Shown: in pieces, positions 1 to 6,843 of the stretch
Layout: every line of letters starts with the position of its first letter
Numbering within the stretch: the first letter of the stretch is position 1
Source of the DNA: an uncultured Coriobacteriaceae bacterium
Lineage (GTDB): Bacteria; Actinomycetota; Coriobacteriia; Coriobacteriales; Atopobiaceae
DNA length: 10,377 bases
Assembly (NCBI GenBank): GCA_900544655.1
Contig: UQWE01000036.1
Coordinates: 1 to 10,377 of the forward strand
Direction of reading: 5' to 3'
Made by a program: the position numbers and the translations under genes
The notes under the pieces: model-generated
What the model was told of the DNA's origin: nothing
Database searches by the model: none
The model's input: the letters and a program-made list of their open reading frames with translations, nothing else

Positions 1-91
1 CGCGCCTGGGCGGCTACCTCGTAATATCCTGTTGCACTCGGAGTGCGGATTCGCCTACGAAAACCCGTTAAAAGCACAGTAGCTTGTTAGC

Positions 92-121
92 TTGTCCCTA
101 GACATGTTTCTTCAATAATAT
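92..121 (+). promoter_or_regulatory. Candidate sigma-70 promoter for the permease
   Basis: A TTGTCC hexamer at 92-97 and TAATAT at 116-121 are separated by 18 bases, a reasonable sigma-70 match, giving a predicted start near 128. The -35 overlaps the 8-bp tandem repeat at 80-95. An alternative start lies further down: a -10-like TTGATA at 215-220 lacks a good -35 and would put the palindrome at 153-189 about 55 bases upstream of its start, the usual place for a LysR-type activator site. Sequence alone cannot choose between them. Confidence 0.4.
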
Positions 122-152
122 TAAGCTATCTACCTGCGATTATGCAGGAGTT

Positions 153-189
153 GTGATGGTAACATCGAATGCTTCGATGTTACCATCAC
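153..189. promoter_or_regulatory. Perfect palindrome, 17-bp arms, 3-base spacer (candidate operator)
   Basis: Bases 153-169 are the exact reverse complement of 173-189, with spacer TGC. No T-run follows, so it is not an ordinary intrinsic terminator. The core ATC-N9-GAT (164-178) has the T-N11-A form of a LysR-type regulator site, and a LysR gene lies downstream at 3353, so binding by that protein is a plausible inference. As RNA it would form a very stable hairpin in the leader if transcription starts near 128. Confidence 0.55.
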
Positions 190-220
190 GAAACAAATAC
201 CATTTGCGGGTCATTTGATA

Positions 221-258
221 CCGCTCGCATCGAGCGGACTCCCGGGCTTCTTTTGCCC
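221..258 (+). promoter_or_regulatory. Tandem GC-rich stem-loops in the permease leader
   Basis: Bases 221-227 pair with 231-237 (7-bp perfect stem, loop CAT). A weaker 4-bp stem follows (GGGC 244-247 with GCCC 255-258) around a pyrimidine loop. There is only a short T-rich stretch, at 248-254, so termination would be weak. They may act as an attenuator or leader structure with the larger hairpin at 153-189, or be incidental. Confidence 0.25.
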
Positions 259-323
259 CTTCGTCTCCTTGACCAGAATCAAAGCCAACAGGAGAAACTG
301 CTAAAGACGAAGGGAGACAAGTT

Positions 324-1763
324 ATGGCAGGACAGGAGGCCAACGCCGGAGCGATGAAGAAGGAGCTTACGCTCTTCAACTTCTTCACCATCGGCTTTGG
401 CGCAATCATCGGCACCGGATGGGTGCTTCTCGTTGGCGATTGGATGGTGCTCGGCGGCGGTCCTCTCCCCGCAATGATCGCCTTCGCCCTCGGCTCCGTC
501 CTTCTCGTGCCCATCGGAATGGTCTTCGGCGAGCTTACCGCCGCCATTCCTATTTCCGGCGGCATCATCGAGTACGTCGAGCGTACGTACGGCCGCAAGC
601 TGGGCTTCATCACCGGCTGGATGCTTCTTCTCGGCAACGCGCCCCTCTGCCCCTGGGAGGCCATCGCCATCTCGAAGCTTCTGACCACCCGCTTCGCAAA
701 GTTCGAGATCCTTTCGTGGCTTACGAGCGTCAAGCTCTATACGATCCTCGGCGCTGACGTGTACCTCTGGCCGACGGTCATCGCTCTTGGCTTCGCCATG
801 CTCGTCATCTTCATGAACCTCAAGGGCGCTGGCGCCGCTGCTAAGCTCTCCAGCTTCCTCACCAAGGCGCTCCTGACCGGTATGGTCCTCGCCATGGTCA
901 TCAGCTTCATGACCGGTTCCCCGAGCAACGCCATGCCTGTGTTCTCCCAGGTGGCTGACGCTGCGGGTGGTACCTCCACGTCCGCCACGAGCCTCATGGG
1001 CGGCATCGTTGCAGTTCTTGTCATGACCCCGTTCTTCTACGCGGGCTTCGACACCATTCCTCAGCAGGCTGAGGAGGCCTCTGAGAACATCGACTGGAAG
1101 AAGTTCGGCCTCATCCCGGCCCTTGCTCTTCTCGCCTCTGGCGCCTTCTACCTGATTTGCATCTACAGCTTCGGCACCATCATCGACTGGCACGAGTTCG
1201 TTATGGCTCCGGTCCCCGCCCTGGCTGTGCTTGAGCGCATCAATCTCTTCTTCTACATCGCGATGCTCATCATCGCCACGCTTGGACCTCTGGGCCCGAT
1301 GAACTCCTTCTTCGGCGCTTCCACCCGCCTCATGCTGGCCCTCGGCCGCAAGGGCATGCTCCCCGCTGACTTCGCCGTCATCGACGAGGGGTCCGGTGTC
1401 CCCAAGAAGGCCGTCGCTGTCATGGGCGCCCTGACCCTCGTTGGTCCGTTCCTCGGCAACAACATGCTCGTTCCGCTGACGAACGTCGCCGCCCTCGGCT
1501 TCGTGTTCGCATGCACCATGGCCGGCTTCGCCTGCATGAAGCTTCGCAAGACCGAGCCCGACCTTCCGCGTCCGTACAAGGTCAACGGTGGCATGTTCGG
1601 CATCTACTGTGCCATCGGCGCCGGCCTGCTGATCATCGGCCTCATGGTCGTCCCGTTCTCGCCGGCCGCCCTTAAGCCGATCGAGTGGGCTCTGACCCTC
1701 GGCTGGCTCGCCATCGGCTTCATCATCCTTGCCGTCTTCGGCAAGCAGAAGGCCATGGCCTAG
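324..1763 (+). CDS. APC-superfamily amino acid/amine permease
   Basis: This 479-residue integral membrane protein has about twelve hydrophobic segments and should import an amino acid or related amine across the cytoplasmic membrane by ion-coupled symport or exchange. TM1 (about 17-40) carries GAIIGTG at 26-32, the glycine-rich unwound substrate-binding stretch of the family. A conserved loop follows TM2 (about 70-90, with PISGG). TM6 holds FFYAGFDTIPQQ at 237-248. Residues 334-364 match the family motif ending in a glycine- and proline-rich loop, and LRKTEPDLPRPYKV at 407-420 is the usual stretch before the last two helices. Length is normal. The ATG at 324 has AGGGAG seven bases upstream; an internal ATG at 354 (MKKELTL) is a weaker alternative. 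An amidohydrolase follows 115 bases downstream on the same strand, so the transported compound may be its substrate. Specificity is not readable from sequence. Confidence 0.9.
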   Translation: MAGQEANAGAMKKELTLFNFFTIGFGAIIGTGWVLLVGDWMVLGGGPLPAMIAFALGSVLLVPIGMVFGELTAAIPISGGIIEYVERTYGRKLGFITGWMLLLGNAPLCPWEAIAISKLLTTRFAKFEILSWLTSVKLYTILGADVYLWPTVIALGFAMLVIFMNLKGAGAAAKLSSFLTKALLTGMVLAMVISFMTGSPSNAMPVFSQVADAAGGTSTSATSLMGGIVAVLVMTPFFYAGFDTIPQQAEEASENIDWKKFGLIPALALLASGAFYLICIYSFGTIIDWHEFVMAPVPALAVLERINLFFYIAMLIIATLGPLGPMNSFFGASTRLMLALGRKGMLPADFAVIDEGSGVPKKAVAVMGALTLVGPFLGNNMLVPLTNVAALGFVFACTMAGFACMKLRKTEPDLPRPYKVNGGMFGIYCAIGAGLLIIGLMVVPFSPAALKPIEWALTLGWLAIGFIILAVFGKQKAMA

Positions 1764-1811
1764 TTCCCCCGCACTCTCTAGTTCGACCTGCACCAAGTAC
1801 TTAGGCTCCAA

Positions 1812-1828
1812 GCGCGTAAGAAACGCGC
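1812..1828 (+). promoter_or_regulatory. Intercistronic stem-loop between permease and amidohydrolase
   Basis: A perfect 6-bp stem (GCGCGT with ACGCGC) closes a 5-base loop in the 115-base gap between the two genes. No T-run follows, so read-through into the amidohydrolase is expected. It may influence mRNA processing or differential stability. No convincing separate promoter is visible in this gap. Confidence 0.3.
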
Positions 1829-1878
1829 GAGTAATACAAGCAAGTAGTTTGGTTGGAATCTCGTATTGGAGGAAAGAA

Positions 1879-3126
1879 ATGGGCAAGTTCGCATTTGCTG
1901 GTGGTAGGCTCGTCGACGGCACCGGTGCTGCTCCGGTTGACAACTCCCTCGTCCTCGTCGACGACGACAAGATCACCTACGCTGGCGCTCGCACCGAGGT
2001 GCCCGCTGGCTATGAGGTCGAGGACTGCACCGGCAAGACCATCATGCCGGGCCTCATCGACACCCACCTGCACTTCTCCGGCAACCTGACCGACGATGAC
2101 AACGACTGGGTTATCGAGTCCGTCGCCCAGAAGCAGGCTTGCGCCGTCAAGCAGTCCTACGACTGCCTCACCCACGGCCTGACCACCGTCTGCGAGATCG
2201 GCCGCAACGGCATCGCCATCCGTGACCTCGTCAACATGGGCGTCATGAAGGGTCCCCGCATCTACGCCACCGGCCTTGGCTTCTGCCGCACCGCTGGTCA
2301 CGGCGACTCGCATCACCTGCCGCTGCAGGTCTCCAAGGACTCTCACCCCTGGGGTGACCAGGTCGACGGTCCGTGGGAGCTCCGTCACGCCGTCCGTTTG
2401 CGTCTTCGTGAGAACCCCGACGCCATCAAGATCTGGGCGACCGGTGGTGGCATCTGGCGTTGGGACTCCGGTTGCAAGCAGCTCATGAGCACCGAGGAGA
2501 TCAAGGCCGTTGCTGACGAGTGCAAGATCACCGGCATTCCTCTGTGGTCTCACTCCTACAACTCCGTGAGCGCCGCTTACGACTCCGTCCGCTTCGGCGC
2601 CGAGCAGCTCATCCACGGCTTCGAACTCGACGACAAGACCATGGAGCTCATGGCCGAGCAGGGCACCTTCTTCACCCCGACCATCGGCTTCCTGCCGACC
2701 TGGTACGCCACCTACCCGCCCGAGGAGACCGCGGCCAACGCTTGCTACCCCGGCGACACCGTCGTCGAGCGTGAGCTCCAGCGAACCTACGCCAACCTCC
2801 GTCGCGCCAACGAGATGGGCGTCACGCTCACCATCGGCTCCGACTCCTTCTCCTTCGTCACCCCGTACGGTTACGTCACCATCGACGAGATGTATGACTT
2901 CGTCGACAAGGCCGGCGTCACCGTTCTCGACACCATCAAGGCCGCTACCCTCAACGGCGCCAAGATGGTCCACCACGAGGATGAGTTCGGCTCCCTCGAG
3001 GCTGGTAAGCTCGCTGATCTTCTCGTCGTCAACGGCGACGTTGCCCGTGACATCCACGACCTCAAGCCTGAGAACATGGACGTCATCATGAAGGAGGGCG
3101 AGAAGGTCATCAAGGGCGCTCTGTAG
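1879..3126 (+). CDS. Metal-dependent amidohydrolase (Xaa-Pro dipeptidase/imidazolonepropionase-like)
   Basis: This 415-residue cytosolic enzyme of the amidohydrolase superfamily has no signal peptide or membrane segment. The full metal-binding set is visible: H63 and H65 in DTHLH, K184 in IKIWATGGG (the lysine usually carbamylated to bridge two metals), H225 in WSHSYN, H246 in IHGFE, and the catalytic D322 in GSDSF. The N-terminal beta-sandwich strands and the C-terminal AGKLADLLVVNGD stretch are typical. Related enzymes hydrolyse Xaa-Pro or Xaa-Arg dipeptides, N-acyl amino acids or cyclic amides; which applies here is unknown. The reading frame is open back to 1729, but the ATG at 1879 has GGAGG at 1868-1872 and begins the family's usual N-terminus, while the upstream part overlaps the permease gene. 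Codon use is strongly C-biased, suggesting high expression. It probably acts on what the upstream permease imports. Confidence 0.88.
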   Translation: MGKFAFAGGRLVDGTGAAPVDNSLVLVDDDKITYAGARTEVPAGYEVEDCTGKTIMPGLIDTHLHFSGNLTDDDNDWVIESVAQKQACAVKQSYDCLTHGLTTVCEIGRNGIAIRDLVNMGVMKGPRIYATGLGFCRTAGHGDSHHLPLQVSKDSHPWGDQVDGPWELRHAVRLRLRENPDAIKIWATGGGIWRWDSGCKQLMSTEEIKAVADECKITGIPLWSHSYNSVSAAYDSVRFGAEQLIHGFELDDKTMELMAEQGTFFTPTIGFLPTWYATYPPEETAANACYPGDTVVERELQRTYANLRRANEMGVTLTIGSDSFSFVTPYGYVTIDEMYDFVDKAGVTVLDTIKAATLNGAKMVHHEDEFGSLEAGKLADLLVVNGDVARDIHDLKPENMDVIMKEGEKVIKGAL

Positions 3127-3154
3127 GATCGCCATGGCTAATTAGATGCCCTCT

Positions 3155-3202
3155 GGACGGCGGGCGAGATACCCCCCCAACTATTGTTGTCGCCCGCCGT
3201 CC
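3155..3202 (+). terminator. Stem-loop after the amidohydrolase (weak terminator or 3' stabiliser)
   Basis: Bases 3155-3167 pair perfectly with 3190-3202 (13-bp GC-rich stem, 22-base loop containing a C-run). What follows is C/T-rich rather than a T-run, so on its own it is a poor intrinsic terminator. It begins 28 bases after the stop codon and precedes a much better terminator, so it may protect the 3' end of the mRNA. Confidence 0.45.
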
Positions 3203-3237
3203 GCCCCCTCTTCTAATTGGCCACTTGTATGTCTCCC

Positions 3238-3281
3238 AGCTCCCCCTCGCGGAATTCTCCGCGAGGGGGAGCTTGTTTTTT
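3238..3281 (+). terminator. Strong intrinsic terminator of the permease-amidohydrolase unit
   Basis: Bases 3238-3253 are the reverse complement of 3258-3273 (16-bp perfect stem, loop ATTC), followed by TG and six T at 3276-3281. This is a textbook Rho-independent terminator. It separates the amidohydrolase from the LysR gene, which therefore needs its own promoter. Confidence 0.9.
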
Positions 3282-3289
3282 GTTATAAA
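3281..3289 (+). promoter_or_regulatory. Candidate extended -10 promoter for the LysR gene
   Basis: TG-T-TATAAA at 3281-3289 matches an extended -10 element, predicting a start near 3296 and a leader of about 57 bases before the GTG at 3353. No good -35 is seen, because the spot is filled by the terminator stem, which an extended -10 promoter can tolerate. It overlaps the terminator T-run. Confidence 0.35.
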
Positions 3290-3352
3290 GCCGTGTCATA
3301 CGAAAACTTGGGCTCGCATGAGTGGCCAAGCTGTTCCTGGGGGAGGAACACT

Positions 3353-4198
3353 GTGGAATCTAGCGTTCACAATATTCGAGCGTTTGTTGAGGCTGCCAAT
3401 CTAGGTAGCATCTCGCGCGCGGCAGAGAAGCTTGGATCCGCGCAGTCCACGGTGAGTCGCTCTGTGGCGAGCCTTGAGGACGAGTGGGGAGTTCGTCTGT
3501 TCGAGCGCCATGGGCCCGTTCTCGCGCTTACCGATGACGGCGAGCGCCTTCTGGGGGATGCTCGCAATGCCTGCGAGGCATACGATCTTCTCGGCAGACA
3601 CGTCTCCAATATGGGGTCGCTCGAAGACGGCAGCCTTGCCATCGCTGCCCCCTCGAGTGTCGTGTCCCTTCGCCTCCCCAAACCGCTTGGTAGGTTCGTC
3701 GAGGATCATCCTGGCATTGAGATCGGCATTAACGAATGCACCTACGGCGAGGCGGCGCGCCTTCTTATTGCCGGCGAGGTCGATATGGCCTTCATTCCCA
3801 GCAAGCTAGAAGGGGAGGGCTTCATTTCCTCCGCATACGATAAGGATGAGATCGTGGCGGTGACGCCTCCGGGGTATTTCCCTCAGGTTCCCATCGAGAT
3901 TCCCGTAGACGCGCTTCTCGGCGAACGCTTTATTGCTGACACGGAAACCGCTCCGCTTCTCCAGCGCGAGCTCAAGGGTCCGTGTATCAGCTGCAAGACG
4001 AGTAACATCTCCGCGATTCTCGCGATGGTCGAGGCCGGTCTTGGCGTTTCACTGCTCCCGAGCCTTGCTCTCGAGCGTACCAACTACGACATCGAAGTAC
4101 GACACCTCTCGCATCCCGCGAGTCGCGTGCTCTATCTTGTGCGCCGCCGTACCACCGAGATGAGCCTCGCTGCTCAGGCCTTCTTGGACTATCTGTAG
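3353..4198 (+). CDS. LysR-type transcriptional regulator
   Basis: This 281-residue cytosolic DNA-binding protein is slightly shorter than the usual 290-310. The N-terminal winged helix-turn-helix covers about residues 5-64, with the helix-turn-helix at 19-38 (SRAAEKLGSAQSTVSRSV) and the typical LEDEWGVRLFER that follows. A linker helix leads to the effector-binding domain from about 92, with GVSLLP at 231-236, as in many LysR proteins. The frame is open back to 3146, but that stretch runs through the terminator; the GTG at 3353 has GGAGG at 3342-3346 and places the helix-turn-helix at the normal distance from the start, so I chose it. LysR proteins commonly regulate a nearby catabolic operon in response to a small ligand; here the permease and amidohydrolase upstream are the likely targets, though unlike the classic arrangement the gene is not divergent from them. 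Confidence 0.88.
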   Translation: MESSVHNIRAFVEAANLGSISRAAEKLGSAQSTVSRSVASLEDEWGVRLFERHGPVLALTDDGERLLGDARNACEAYDLLGRHVSNMGSLEDGSLAIAAPSSVVSLRLPKPLGRFVEDHPGIEIGINECTYGEAARLLIAGEVDMAFIPSKLEGEGFISSAYDKDEIVAVTPPGYFPQVPIEIPVDALLGERFIADTETAPLLQRELKGPCISCKTSNISAILAMVEAGLGVSLLPSLALERTNYDIEVRHLSHPASRVLYLVRRRTTEMSLAAQAFLDYL

Positions 4199-4378
4199 GC
4201 GCTCTGCCGGGTTTCTCGTCTGGGTGCGGGCGGATGCTGGTGATTGGTCGCTTCTCAACCAATCGAGCGGGCTCGGTGAGTCCTGCTCGCCGGACAAGCT
4301 GGCTGTTCTGAGCCGATGCTGGACTGCTGAGCTCTGATGACCGAGCGGCGTCGTTCCTAGCATATTAGTGATACCAAA
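4199..4378. other. Convergent spacer between the LysR gene and pflB
   Basis: No gene is seen here. The spacer holds a 7-bp inverted repeat with a 9-base loop (4242-4248 with 4258-4264), 43 bases past the LysR stop. It could be a weak stem-loop at the 3' end of the LysR mRNA but lacks a T-run. The remainder shows only short, unconvincing pairings until the stem-loop at 4379-4409. Confidence 0.4.
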
Positions 4379-4409
4379 AGAGGGAGCCCGTCTGAGACGG
4401 ACTCCCTCT
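4377..4409 (-). terminator. Terminator of pflB, possibly bidirectional
   Basis: Eight bases at 4379-4386 pair with 4402-4409; after one mismatch a further 5 bp pair around a small loop. On the - strand the stem is followed by the T-rich CTTTTGG (opposite 4374-4380, partly overlapping the stem), fitting pflB termination about 85 bases past its stop. On the + strand only TGCTTTG follows, so termination of the LysR transcript would be weaker. A second small stem-loop (4440-4446 with 4454-4460) lies closer to pflB. Confidence 0.65.
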
Positions 4410-4491
4410 GCTTTGTGCGGGCGCCTAAGCGCCTAGGAGGCTGACGTATGCGCCGTCAGCGGATTCGCTGGCATTCTGCCGCGGCTTGCCT

Positions 4492-6762
4492 CTAGAGGCG
4501 CTCGTGGCAGGTACGGGCGATGACGTCGAGCTGCTGCTCACGCGTGAGGTCGATGAACTTCACGGCGTAGCCGGAGACGCGGATGGTGAAGTTGGCGTAC
4601 TCGGGCTTCTCGGGGTGCTCCATGGCGTCCCTGAGCTTCTCGACGCCAAAGACGTTGACGTTGAGGTGGTGGGCACCGTTGGCGAAGTAGCCGTCGAGAA
4701 CGTTCACGAGGTTGGCGATGCGCTGGTCGTCATCGTTGCCAAGCGCGGACGGGTTGATCGTCTGCGTGTTGGAGATGCCGTCGAGGGCGTACTCGTAGGG
4801 GAGCTTGGCGACGGAGTTGAGCGAGGCGAGCAGACCGTTCTGCTCGGCGCCGTAGGCCGGGTTGGCGCCCGGGGCGAACGGGGTGAACGCCTTGCGGCCG
4901 TCGGGGGTGCCGCCGGTGGCCTTGCCGTAGACCACGTTGGAGGTGATCGTCAGGATCGAGGTCGTGGGCTCGGAGTTGCGGTAGGTGTGGTGCTTGGCGA
5001 TCTTGGCCATGAAGGTCTTGAGCAGCCAGACCGCGATGTCGTCGGCACGCTTGTCGTCGTTGCCGTACTTCGGGAAATCGCCCTCGACCTCGTAGTCGAC
5101 AACGATGCCCTGCTCGTCACGGATGGTCTTGACCTTGGCGAACTTGATGGCGCAGAGGGAGTCGACAACGTGGGAGAAGCCGGCGATGCCCGTGGCGAAG
5201 GTGCGACGGACGTTGGTATCGATGAGGGCCATCTCCTCGGCCTCATAGAAGTACTTGTCGTGCATGTACTGGATGAGGTTGAGGATGTTGACGTAGAGGT
5301 CGGCCAGCCAGTCCATCATGAGGTCGAACTTGTGCATGACCTCGTCGTAGTCGAGGTACTCGCTCGTGATGGGCGAGTACTCCGGGCCAACCTGCATGTG
5401 GTTGCCCTGCTTGTCCAGGAACTTCTCGTCCTTGCCGCCGTTGATGGCGTAGTTGAGGCACTTGGCGAGGTTGGCGCGGGCGCCGAAGAACTGCATCTCC
5501 TTTCCGGTCTCAGTGGCGGAAACGCAGCAGCAGATGCTGTAGTCGTCGCCCCAGACCGGACGCATGACGTCGTCGTTCTCGTACTGGATGGAGGAGGTGG
5601 TGACGGAGATCTTGGCAGCGTACTTGCGGAAGTTCTCCTGCAGGCGCTTGCTGTAGAGAACCGTCAGGTTCGGCTCGGGGGCCGGACCCATGTTCTCGAG
5701 GGTGTGGAGGAAGCGGTAGTCCGTCTTGGTGACGAGGCTACGGCCGTCCTGGCCGAGGCCGGCGACCTCGAGGGTGGCCCAGACCGGGTCACCGGAGAAG
5801 AGGGCCTGGTAGGACGGGATGCGGGCGAACTTGACGATGCGGAGCTTCAGGACGAGGTGGTCGATGAGCTCCTGGGCCTCGGACTCGGTGATGGTGCCGG
5901 CCTCGAGGTCACGCTGGATGAAGATGTCGAGGAACGTGGAGACGCGGCCCACGGACATGGCGGCGCCGTTCTGGGTCTTGATGGCACCGAGGTAGCCGAA
6001 GTAGAGCCACTGGACGGCCTCGCGGGCGTTGGTGGCGGGCTTGGAGATGTCGAAGCCGTAGATGGCGGCCATCTCCTTGAGGCCCTTGAGGGCGCGGATC
6101 TGCTCGGCGATCTCCTCGCGGTTGCGTACGACGTCGTCGGTCATGGTGCGGCCACCGCAGTTGGCGAGGTCGTACTGCTTGCCGGCGATGAGGCGGTCGA
6201 TGCCGTAGAGGGCGACGCGACGGTAGTCGCCGACGATGCGGCCACGGCCGTAGGTGTCGGGGAGACCGGTGATGACGTGAGAGTGACGAGCGGCGCGCAT
6301 CTCGGGGGTGTAAGCATCGAAGACGCCCTGGTTGTGGGTCTTGCGATACTCGTTGAAGATCTGGTTGTACTTGTCGTTGACGTGGAAGCCGTAGTTCTCG
6401 GCAGCCTGCTGGGCCATCTTGATGCCGCCGTAGGGCATGAAGGCGCGCTTGAGGGGCTTGTCGGTCTGGAGGCCGACGATCTTCTCAAGCTCCTTGTGGT
6501 CGGCGTCGATGTAGCCGGGGCCGTAGGCGGTCAGGCCGGAGACGATCTCGGTCTCGCACTCGAGGACGCCGTTGTTGGCGCGCTCGGCTGCCTGGAGCTC
6601 CTGGACCTTGCCCCAGAGCTCGTCGGTGGCCTCGGTGGGACCGGCGAGGAACGACTCGTCGCCGTCATAGACGGTGTAGTTGTTCTGGATGAAGTCGCGG
6701 ACGTTGATGTCGTCGACCCAGTGGCCTCCCTTGAAGCCCTTCCACTCTTCGCGAAGCTGCAT
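4492..6762 (-). CDS. pflB: Formate C-acetyltransferase (pyruvate formate-lyase)
   Basis: Glycyl-radical enzyme that cleaves pyruvate with CoA to acetyl-CoA and formate without oxygen, a central step of mixed-acid fermentation in the cytosol. At 756 residues it has the family's normal length. The catalytic cysteine pair is C412-C413 within DDYSICCCVSATETGKEM, followed by the well-conserved MQFFGARANLAK. The radical glycine is G731 in RVSGYAV, 25 residues from the C-terminus, next to REQQLDVIART as in E. coli PflB. The residue before the pair is also cysteine (C411), where E. coli has alanine. The frame opens nine codons earlier, at 6789, but the ATG at 6762 has AGGAGG at 6772-6767 and gives the expected N-terminus. 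pflA, encoding its activase, lies 81 bases upstream on the same strand, so both are probably co-transcribed. The enzyme would be destroyed by oxygen when activated, implying an anaerobic host. Confidence 0.97.
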   Translation of the reverse strand: MQLREEWKGFKGGHWVDDINVRDFIQNNYTVYDGDESFLAGPTEATDELWGKVQELQAAERANNGVLECETEIVSGLTAYGPGYIDADHKELEKIVGLQTDKPLKRAFMPYGGIKMAQQAAENYGFHVNDKYNQIFNEYRKTHNQGVFDAYTPEMRAARHSHVITGLPDTYGRGRIVGDYRRVALYGIDRLIAGKQYDLANCGGRTMTDDVVRNREEIAEQIRALKGLKEMAAIYGFDISKPATNAREAVQWLYFGYLGAIKTQNGAAMSVGRVSTFLDIFIQRDLEAGTITESEAQELIDHLVLKLRIVKFARIPSYQALFSGDPVWATLEVAGLGQDGRSLVTKTDYRFLHTLENMGPAPEPNLTVLYSKRLQENFRKYAAKISVTTSSIQYENDDVMRPVWGDDYSICCCVSATETGKEMQFFGARANLAKCLNYAINGGKDEKFLDKQGNHMQVGPEYSPITSEYLDYDEVMHKFDLMMDWLADLYVNILNLIQYMHDKYFYEAEEMALIDTNVRRTFATGIAGFSHVVDSLCAIKFAKVKTIRDEQGIVVDYEVEGDFPKYGNDDKRADDIAVWLLKTFMAKIAKHHTYRNSEPTTSILTITSNVVYGKATGGTPDGRKAFTPFAPGANPAYGAEQNGLLASLNSVAKLPYEYALDGISNTQTINPSALGNDDDQRIANLVNVLDGYFANGAHHLNVNVFGVEKLRDAMEHPEKPEYANFTIRVSGYAVKFIDLTREQQLDVIARTCHERL

Positions 6763-6843
6763 GCTTCCTCCTTCTGCGCCGCCGCCCATCAGGCTCGACG
6801 CTCGTTACGTTCTCCGACGCGTCCCCGCGCCGAAGAGGTTTAC

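Larger units (their letters stand above)
1..323. other. Non-coding leader upstream of the permease gene
   Basis: No convincing gene lies here. The first 24 bases could be the last seven codons and TAA stop of an upstream gene in frame 1, but this cannot be verified. The stretch holds a small inverted repeat at 34-46 (6-bp arms, 1-base spacer), an 8-bp tandem direct repeat at 80-95, a candidate promoter at 92-121, a perfect 37-bp palindrome at 153-189, and two GC-rich stem-loops at 221-237 and 244-258. It is AT-richer than the genes, as expected of a control region. If transcription starts near 128 the permease mRNA has a leader of roughly 195 nt, long enough for post-initiation control. Confidence 0.6.

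Noticed and set aside
1..24. Possible last codons and stop of an upstream gene
   Set aside because: Seven codons before a TAA in frame 1 are too few to support a call.
279..1976. A 565-codon open frame on the - strand opposite the permease
   Set aside because: Low-complexity Glu/Asp/Gly/His-rich translation typical of an antisense shadow; the permease on the other strand has clear family motifs.
1801..3135. A 444-codon open frame on the - strand opposite the amidohydrolase
   Set aside because: Val/Gly/Asp/Leu-rich shadow of a gene with a complete active site; no start signals of its own.
3146..3352. N-terminal extension of the LysR gene to an ATG at 3146
   Set aside because: It would be translated through a strong intrinsic terminator; the GTG at 3353 has a strong ribosome site and the right distance to the helix-turn-helix.
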